Of a stretch of 64,000 nt of DNA, positions 55,856 to 64,000 are shown piece after piece. The translations under genes and the position numbers were made by a program. The DNA is taken from contig JBAOKB010000015.1 of the NCBI GenBank assembly GCA_037044905.1, forward strand, positions 1-64,000, written 5' to 3'. Origin of the DNA: Hortaea werneckii. Its lineage: Eukaryota > Ascomycota > Dothideomycetes > Mycosphaerellales > Teratosphaeriaceae. Positions within the stretch are counted from its first letter, which is position 1. The number at the start of each line of letters is the position of its first letter. The notes under the pieces were generated by a model. It was not told the origin of the DNA, did no database searches, and saw only the letters and a program-made list of their open reading frames with translations.

Positions 55856-55873
55856 GTTTGGATTAATCCAAAC
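55856..55873. repeat. 18-bp perfect palindrome
   Basis: GTTTGGATTAATCCAAAC is its own reverse complement. It is followed by TTTTTTG and preceded by TTGGCCAATGGCC, so it sits in an A/T-flanked, hairpin-capable patch. Confidence 0.95.
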
Positions 55874-56616
55874 TTTTTTGTGTGAATCTGTGGTCTTTGT
55901 CCGTCAGCGAAGAACTTACAGGGGGGAAGGGGGAGTTAGTGTGATTCCCCAAGTTGAGCAATCTTGGGAAACCCCTGCCCTGCCAGACGGCCAACACTAC
56001 CTCATTGGCCTCATGTGTTGGGGTATCTGGCATTGAAATTCCAAGGGTAAATTGGATCCTATATACCATAAAATAAGTTCCGACGTCAAGCCGGTCGTTT
56101 ACCCCCCTTATGACACTCAGCAGTGCGTTTCCGGTCATATAAGACAGCCATCGTGCCTGTGTAAGCTTGAAGAGTCATAAGAAGGGCTGCTTTGCTCACT
56201 CTGGCACCAAGGGGTGGCAAAGTCTACGAAATGTTGCTCTTATTCTTGTGCAATACGTTATGAGCTTCCTGATACATGTCCTATTGGTACTGCAATTCTA
56301 TCTGTTTTCTCATGCTGCCTTCCAAGAAGTAGGGAGCACCGCGCGCCAAAGCCCTCCGCGCGCCAGGAGTATCTGCATCCAGCTATTGCACTCCAACTAT
56401 TACCCAGCTGCTTGATGGTTCAGAAGCAACTGACAGCCTCAAGTTGTTTGTTGACAGTCGCAAGAACAGGAAAGAAACTATGTACAAGCGCGTCTTGCTC
56501 AGACATGATTCCGTGATTCCCAGTCTCCTTACCGACAACGATCGACGTCCTTGTCAGCGGAGTCCTCTCATCGAACGCGCCACAACAAAGAGGTCACTGT
56601 GTGATGACATTGGAAG

Positions 56617-56967
56617 ATGACTGTATGTCACCTAGATATCGACACTGAGCACCTGATGCATATTTCCAGGTCAAAGAGTCCTCAAAACTTCATCTTCACC
56701 TCAGGGCGCGACGCGTTCACAGCGAGCATGAGTTGTCTCGCCATCAATACCGGATTAGCAGATGCAGTCGAAAGCCATCGACAGACTTATGTCTGGTACA
56801 CACCTTTCCTCACGCGATATCTCACTGTTGGGCGCATCATCGCGCAGGAAGGACATGCTCGAGTTGAGAACACCCGACTTGCGCCCACAACACTTGCAGC
56901 AATGGTAGAGGCCATGATCGTTGAGGGCAGTACAAACTCTTTGGTGGAACAGATATATTTGCAATGA
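56617..56967 (+). CDS. possible hypothetical protein (116 aa)
   Basis: ATG-initiated frame (MTVCHLDIDTEHLMHISRSK) with even composition and no low complexity, ending at 56967. No domain recognised. A frame of this length is not rare by chance in 64 kb, so support is weak. Confidence 0.2.
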   Translation: MTVCHLDIDTEHLMHISRSKSPQNFIFTSGRDAFTASMSCLAINTGLADAVESHRQTYVWYTPFLTRYLTVGRIIAQEGHARVENTRLAPTTLAAMVEAMIVEGSTNSLVEQIYLQ

Positions 56968-59900
56968 ATACTACCTGCGCGCTGGGAGCCACGACAGCAT
57001 TTTCAAATCGATGCACATCTCAGACAGTAGTGCTGCTACTCGCGCGAGTCAATAGCTGACATTGCTCAACCATTCAGTTACTCCAAAAATCGATAATATC
57101 GCGAATTCCATGGCACCATCCTTTCCAATCCGACTACCGGTCCTTCCAATTCATTCAGCTTTTGATTTGCCACAGCCCCTCGCTCCACCGATCGACACGT
57201 CCATACGAGCACACTCGAGCATTTTGAGCGCGACGCATGAGCGCTCTTCGCCGCAATCCGCACGACACAAGAGCATACACAACGAAGGCGCGCGAATGAG
57301 GATTGCGCTGTCCAATGTTTGCCACTTGGAAAGCAACGTCAGCTGCGGAGGACAAAGAGAGATTGTGCTGGTTGTGAAGGAAGCAAAAGACTCGTATAAT
57401 AACAGGCTCTGTAAGATGGGAGCACGATATGCAGGCAGAGACTACGGCAGAGAGGTGGCCCTGGAGGCATGCGTGACACGCGATTCTTTGAAATGAGTAA
57501 ATCGCATAGTAGAGCAGATAGCACTCATTATACTCCCTACGCTCAGGGCTACCATTGTTCGGGAATAGCAAGGACAGAACGGCGTCCCACGAGAATAAAC
57601 TGAATTTTACAAAGTATTTGATCAGCGCTCGCGTTATGAGATGTACAAATCTGCCTCCCCCATTAGCACCGAATGAGTGGCAAACCGCCTGACATCTATT
57701 CTCGTGCACCCGTCGCTCGCTGGATATATGTTCTGCTACAAAGTGACCTTCCGTGTAACGCCGCTAAGCCTGGTCAAGTCAGATTGAAGCGCCAGGCAGT
57801 GCAGCCGGCTCGTAGACAACGCATACCAGATTCATCGCAAGTAGGCGTTCGCGCAGCAGGCCGCATCGTATGGCCTCTCTCCCCGTATTTTTGATGTGAG
57901 CCGGCCTCTTGAACTATGATCCTCGTTCTCCGTTGACTGCGCACTCTGAAAATCTGTCGAGGTGTCAAGCATTCTTCATCTACAGTGACTCCTTCAAGCA
58001 TGTTGATTCGACCAAACCCTCCTCTTGGCCCCAGTTGGCAGCTCCTGGCATCAGGCCTCGAGATTTTCGTGATTGAAATTCGTGCAGGTCGGGCGACATT
58101 GGTCTCGCAGCAATCGTACGGGGTGACTGTGTTACGACATGTTGGTAAAAGGATAGGATTTGTGAGCGGCGGATACCGCGCGCGTCAAATGAAAGGGAAT
58201 GCTCTACGATCTATACATCACGCGTAAGTAGCGATGAATCGTCGAAAACGAGTTCACAACATGCAGAATACCCGGCATAGACCACGTAACCAAGTCAAGA
58301 GACGCTCCGTAGTCTTTCACGGTTCATACACGCGCTCTCTCATGGTTGAAAGCGCGTCTTTGACCATGTCAATGTGGGTGGTCGACTTGCTTCTCAAAGG
58401 CAAAAGGGACGTCCACACGATGTATGAAAGGCCGAACTACAATGTGGTGCCTTCAATTGTTACAGTCTCTCGCCAAATGCGTTACAAGAGACCTGTCAGA
58501 GAAGTGCCGCCTTCGGTCGCAAAGCCACGGCACCAGTGAACAAGGGGTCACACATAGCAGTATCACTACCTTCCAAAGCATGTACTCACTCTTACCAAGG
58601 CACAGCCCCTTCTCCAAGCCCAAGCGAGATTCGCTCAAGACATTGATGAAAGAGGGATGTAGCGTCAAGCGATCAGCTAATTCATCAGCCAGTGCCATAA
58701 TAACAGCAGCTTCAGAACACGACGCACATTGATGTCGAACGCGGCCGCTGAGCGGGCTAGACAGACATGGCATCAATCCCAACGCCGAAAGAAAAACAAA
58801 CAAAAGAAAGACAAAGGAAAGACATAGGAAACAGCGAGCGGGATTGGAAGCCAGCCTGTCTATACGCGTTTGTAAGACAACTGAAAAAAAGCGTAGCAGG
58901 TCAGCAGCGAGCAGCGACTATTGAGTCAGGAATGTAGCGTCATCTCCGGCAATAATAGTACACTAGCCACAGGTAAAGACTAGGACCCTCCGCCAGTGAC
59001 GCGATTTGATCTCGGACAAAACAATCAACCATGCACAGCATGACTAAAGTGTTTGACAGAGGAAGAGAGCAGCGAGCAGCGAGGAAAGGTAAGTGTGGGT
59101 GTCAGCTGCATGGGATGCTGTCCTTAGTTGAAGAAAGAAGAAGAGAGAGAGAACTCGAAAGCGAAGGTCTTTTTGTACTTGCAAACCGCGCTAAAATGGT
59201 GACTCAGCGCATGATCGATTCGTTGCCACCTCAGGCTCCATGTGTCTAGAATCTGCTCGAAACCTGTTAAACAGGCAGGTGCTGCTCAGTATGGCCACCG
59301 TCATCGTGCGTCACGCGTGAACTTCTGCAGCCCTCCACCAATCGCGTCCCTGGAAGGCACCATGGGGTGTGGACGCAAGGTCCTTCATTCGTATGGAAAG
59401 GGGTTACAGAGAGATATTGTACAATTGCTTTTCGTCCCTAGAGAGCTCTTTGGTCTCAAGCTCACGATTTGGGTGCAATCACACGTGTAGATTGAAGATT
59501 CGTTGTTGACTTTGACTCTCCTGTAGCAGCAAGAAGCCAGCAAATGCTTCAGCAATGGTCCTGTAGTTTTCGTTGATGCATTTACAAAGCCAAGCACGAA
59601 CCTCCATGCCCAAGTCCACTGTCGTTTTATCTTGCCGTTCGAGAAGGATGATATGCCAGTGAGGAGTGAGGAGTAACGGAAAGCCCCCTTGTGATATGCC
59701 GTGACCCCTGAATGAACTATGTGCCAACCGTCCAAGAGTACTCCGTTTGATCTCCAGTATCGACATCTGACTTCATTCGCTGGAGCTGCGAGAGTTTGAG
59801 TTACATAGAATATTAGGTCTTATTGGACATTGAACCAAGGTGTCAGGGGGCCAAGCATGTATGCTTTCCCTCGCGTCCAAATCCGCTCAATGTATTATCT

Positions 59901-61335
59901 GCCAACCCTCTCATTGCCACTTCACAAGTCAACAACTCCCTGACGCATTTGACGGCGACACTCTTCCCATTGTATCTCACATGCTAAACTCTAGCGCAAG
60001 ATTGCCATCGCCAAAGGCCACTACAATGTTCGCTTGTCAACAGCCGATGTCACTCCTCGCCGTGCCCGACTGCTATTCGCGCCCCAATGCCGCCGATGCG
60101 CTATGTGCCCGCGAGAAGAGTCAAACGAAAAGACTACGGCCTCCCACCAGAGCGACAAGTTCTCTGAGCACGCGCAAAACCTTCAAAGCCTTCCGTATTC
60201 CATTGCACTTCGTCGCGTGCCTCGCATGGCCGTGCTCGGATGTCAACAAAAGAGCCCTTTGCTGGACAACCTTGAGGTAGGAACAATTCCAGAAGCGCGC
60301 CGCGGATAGTCTCGATTCGAGATTGAGAGAAGTATTCTAGAACACCGATCCATGTCGAGCGGCCATCAGAAGATCGGAAAGCAAGAGGCAGACAGAAGAC
60401 ATCAGCTCAACAGGACACTATTACACATTGCAGCGCAGAGGACGTCGGAGGGCGCAGCTGTTCCAGCAGCTGGTTTTACTTCACCGGCGGAGACATGACA
60501 ACATCCCGGCGTATGGCTGATACATTGCGGGAGTCATGGACATTCGAGACCAGAGGGCATCATCAGTTTCTCCTTGCGATTGCCGCCTGGCACGCTGAAG
60601 CAGCATAAGACCTTGCATCTGGGTGATCTGGTACTGCGAGGCCAATGCCGACATGAACTGTACCTGAAATCGTTCCGGACGTCCCAAAACATCAGTTGGA
60701 CAACTATCAGCAAACAGTGTTATGATACGACTGCATCATGCAGGACTGTGCGCTGCCGCTGGAGCACTGCGGTCGTGAGTTTGCTGTACGTTGACGCCAT
60801 GTAACAAAAGCAACAAGCGAAGAAACCAGAAAAATTCAAGCGACGATCATATCCCTTGATTCACGAGCCGTTCACACACTCCTGGGCTGGTGAGAATGAT
60901 ATAGGGAGGCAATTGACTCAAGAGCAATTAAGCCGACCGAAGTACGCGAACTCACATTGCGAGATTCCGGAATTCGATGTCCCATTATTGGTGGTATTCC
61001 GAAAATTTTGAATTTTTCGCAAATTTTTCTGGTCAGTCAAACCTCACCACGGCCCTTCTGGAGCAAAAAGCATTCACTTCATCACAACAGTTGAAGTCGG
61101 AGACGCGGCCGCAGGATTCCGGGCAGCATGCCTTGGCAGCTGGCTCGCTCCCCGGCCGAATCGCTGGCCCGAACCACCTGCTCCATACGGCAGGTGATCG
61201 GCTATCAGCCCGAGAGATAGCTAGAGCGACGATGATAGCTTGCCCGGCGCCCCGTCATGCGCTCAGGCTACGAGCGGAAGTACCTTCGTACTCCTCCAAG
61301 GCTCCCAAGTTGCTGGGGGAGAAGCTGTCGTGATC
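56968..61335. other. gene desert, continued, and upstream region of the M28B peptidase
   Basis: No gene supported. A 101-codon ATG frame (58234-58539) is basic and matches nothing. No tRNA-like cloverleaf or simple repeat array noticed. Confidence 0.35.
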
Positions 61336-63774
61336 ATGGATGAGAAGCGTGCCGAGATGTCGGAGAACGAGCGCACGCCGCTGCTTCAGCGGGTGCCCGT
61401 GGAGGATAGGAATCGTGTGAGGTATCCGCATACAACAGTAAGAAAGCGAAGGGCTGCTATGTAGAAAGATACAGAGGCTGATGAAGATCTCTAGGTACGC
61501 CGGTTTTGCACTATCGCACTCACTGCTATACCACTCCTCACCCTCGCCATCATTTTCTTCTGCTTAGCAATCTCCGGGCAGAGCGACCTTTTTGGCGACC
61601 CCGACTACAATGCTGGCAGCCTTTCCGGTTCCGCAGACGTTGGCCTGCTTCCGCACGAAGCGTGGCCAAGCTCAGATGGCATCAAGTATGACAAGTTGAA
61701 GCAGATACTGCAAAGCACGCCGGACGCGAACAAGGCTAGAGAATGGAGCAAGTACTACACCTCGGGGATGCACTTGACTGGCAAGAACCTGAGCCAGGCT
61801 GAGTGGACGAAAGATAGATGGCAGGAGTGGGGCGTGGAAAGCAACATTGTCAGCTACGACGTGTACCTGAATTACCCGCTAGACCACCGACTAGCACTGC
61901 TCGAGAATGGCGAAGTCAGCTTTGAGGCTACCCTGGAGGAAGAAGTCCTACCGGAGGACCCAACAACAGGTCTCAAGGAGAGCGTGCCAGTCTTCCATGG
62001 GTACTCTGCGAGCGGAGACGTGACAGCGCCGTACGTCTACTGCAACTACGGCACCTACCAAGACTACGAGGATCTGCTGCAGGCGAATGTCAGCCTCAAA
62101 GGCAAAATCGCTCTGGTCAAGTATGGAGGGATCTTCCGCGCGCTGAAGATCAAGCGAGCTTCGGAGTTGGGTATGGTAGGAGCAATACTGTACAGCGACC
62201 CTGGCGACGACGGCGAAATGACCGAAGAGAATGGCTACAAGCCATATCCCGAAGGGCCGGCGAGGAATCCAAGCAGTGTGCAGCGCGGCAGCGTGGAATA
62301 CTTGAGCATAGCTCCAGGTGATCCGACCACTCTTGGATACCCCTCACTTCCAGGCGCTCCTCGCGAGTCGGTGGAAGGCAGAGTTCCGGACATCCCCTCA
62401 CTGCCTGTTTCTTACGCCGAAGCGTTGCCTTTATTGAAAGCCTTGAACGGGCATGGACCTGACGCTTCTGACTTTCCGTCTTCATGGCAAGGTGGAGGGC
62501 TTGGGTACAAAGGTGTGAACTACAACATTGGGCCAACGCCTGATTCAGTGACGGTGAACGTGATGAACAAGCAGAACTACACTATCACGCCACTTTGGAA
62601 TGTCATCGGTGTGATCAATGGGTCGATACCGGACGAGGTGGTTGTTGTTGGTAACCATCGTGATGCTTGGATCGCTGGCGGAGCGGGTGACCCCAATAGC
62701 GGCTCAGCCAGCATGAACGAGGTGATCCGGGCTTTTGGCAAAGCATTGAGCGAAGGGTGGAAGCCACTTCGTACAATTGTCTTTGCGAGCTGGGACGGAG
62801 AAGAGTACAGCCTCCTCGGCAGCACCGAATGGGTTGAAGAATACCTACCATGGCTATCCGAGGCTACTGTGGCTTACATCAACGTCGACGTCGGCTCAGT
62901 GGGTCCTATCTTCTCCGCGGCTGCAGCACCAGTGCTCAACCAAGCACTGTACGATGTAACGAAGGAAGTCCAATCGCCGAATCAGACTGTCAAAGGCCAG
63001 AGCGTGCGAGACCTCTGGGACGGGAAAATCAGCACCATGGGCTCAGGCAGCGACTTCACAGCCTTCCAAGACTTCGCAGGAATAAGCTGCATCAACGTTG
63101 GCTTCGAAGGCGGGGATAAAGACGCAGTCTACCATTACCACAGCAACTACGACAGCTTCCACTGGATGGACACGTACGGCGACCCGCGCTTTGAATATCA
63201 CATCGCCATTGCGCAAGTCATCGCTCTCCTCACAGCGAAGCTAGTCGAAGAACCCATCATCTCCTTCAGCGCTGCAGACTACGCTGTGGGCCTGAAATCA
63301 TATCTCAAGAGCGTAGAGGACATGGCCGAAGAGTCGAAAATCAGCAAGAAGCTGAAGAAGAACCTTTTCAAGTCCCTACGAGCCTCGATCGGGACCCTGG
63401 CAAAGGTCGCGCAGACCTTTGATAGCAAAGCGGCTGCGCTCTCACTTCTCCTAGGCTCGCAGTCGCAGCTCGATACTACTTCTACTACTACGTCCGAATC
63501 CTCCGCGCTCCTGGCTCAGCTCTACGCGGACGTCCGCGCGACGAATACGAAGTACAAGCTCCTGGATCGAAAATTCCTGTACGCGCCCGGGCTAGACAGC
63601 CGGAGCTGGTTCAAGCACGTCGTCTTCGCTCCGGGGTTGTGGACGGGCTATTCCGGTGCGACGTTCCCGGGGATCGTGGAGGCGTTGGAGTTTGGGAATG
63701 AGACGGCGCTGGAGAGGTGGGTGGATATTGTTGAGCAGAGGGTTGATGGGGCTATTGGGTTGCTTGAGAATTAG
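61336..63774 (+). CDS. glutamate carboxypeptidase II-like membrane peptidase (M28B; transferrin-receptor/Vps70-Tre family)
   Basis: Type II membrane protein with a zinc-aminopeptidase fold; fungal relatives act in the vacuolar/endosomal system. Exons 61336-61437 and 61495-63774 give 793 residues. Cytosolic tail with ERTPLLQRVP (a dileucine-like sorting signal), TM helix at about residues 38-58 (TIALTAIPLLTLAIIFFCLA), PA domain at about 190-350, M28 domain at about 365-590, dimerisation domain at the C-terminus. Di-zinc ligands are apparently all kept: GNHRDAW (His), GGAGDPNSGSA (Asp), SWDGEEYSLLGSTEW (Glu pair), INVDVGSVG (Asp) and YHYHSNYDSF (His). It is therefore probably an active peptidase, unlike transferrin receptors. 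The intron (57 bp) was required because the upstream frame has no ATG before the TM segment. Confidence 0.93.
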
Positions 63775-64000
63775 GCACTGTAATTGTGAAGAATGACATG
63801 TGTTGTACCCAGGCGGTTCGTGCTCGTCGCTCACGAGGGGCAGGGTTTAATATAAGACCAATCTGTATATTCCGTCGTGCTCGTGTGTATGGGTATGCCG
63901 CTGGGGTAACTCGCTTCGCCGTTCAGGACATTTACCCTTGCCGCAATGCTTCTGGACTATCATTGAGATATTCCACAATCGCCGTGTGGAGGAGAAGTCA
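63775..64000. other. 3' flank of the M28B peptidase
   Basis: Short end of the window; no feature recognised. Confidence 0.4.

Noticed and set aside
57155..57709. 184-codon minus frame
   Set aside because: It begins with GTG, not ATG, has no domain, and overlaps another long frame on the opposite strand.
39000..59320. ACGCGT (MluI/MCB-like) sites seeming frequent in the gene-poor regions
   Set aside because: About a dozen noticed in 64 kb is close to the roughly 16 expected for any six-base word.
1..64000. CRISPR array, prokaryotic operon signals, rRNA genes
   Set aside because: The DNA is eukaryotic nuclear; the tandem repeats seen have long, diverged units without spacer-repeat structure, and no rRNA core sequence was recognised.

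Overview
The window is nuclear DNA of a filamentous ascomycete (Pezizomycotina). The class Dothideomycetes is my inference, not shown. The basis is short introns (mostly 45-70 bp) with GTAAGT-like donors and CTAAC/CTGAC branch sites, ATG-initiated multi-exon genes, and fungal-specific families: a PTH11-like rhodopsin-domain protein, a fungal AAA ATPase, an ascomycete multicopper oxidase and an EDEM-type GH47.

Region 1 (about 0.9-37 kb) is gene-dense, with genes on both strands. In order they are: urea transporter Dur3 (-), PAQR/haemolysin-III membrane protein (+), laccase-like multicopper oxidase (+), secreted aldose 1-epimerase (+), rhodopsin-domain 7-TM protein (-), the ING/PHD protein Yng2 (-) divergent from the Hos2-type histone deacetylase (+), MFS transporter (+), proline iminopeptidase (+), AAA ATPase (-), NCS1 purine-cytosine permease (-), Tim50 (-) divergent from a 1219-residue GH47/PA-domain protein (+). 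All exon models were assembled by hand, and each closes in frame. Dur3, the NCS1 permease and proline dehydrogenase are nitrogen-acquisition genes; the first two have dense clusters of HGATAR (AreA-type) sites upstream.

Region 2 (about 37-46 kb) is gene-poor and repeat-rich. It holds a tandem array of about 235-bp units (38.2-40.1 kb) in which every unit carries splice-site-like motifs on the minus strand and most carry a GATGC/GCATC hairpin. A decayed short-chain dehydrogenase fragment sits inside the array and fills one repeat period. Further on are an 83-bp tandem array (42.3-43.0 kb), two open-frame relics, and a small spliced gene beside a compound trinucleotide repeat.

Region 3 is one intact gene, proline dehydrogenase (46.0-47.6 kb). 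Region 4 (47.6-61.3 kb) is a nearly 14-kb stretch with no gene I can support. It contains an ankyrin-like fragment, a roughly 88-bp minisatellite whose units carry a GATG/CATC hairpin, and an 18-bp perfect palindrome. Region 5 is a glutamate carboxypeptidase II-like (M28B) membrane peptidase (61.3-63.8 kb). No tRNA, rRNA, CRISPR array or intact transposon was recognised. Nothing in the conserved genes forms a biosynthetic cluster; the most unusual material is the repeat region at 38-44 kb.
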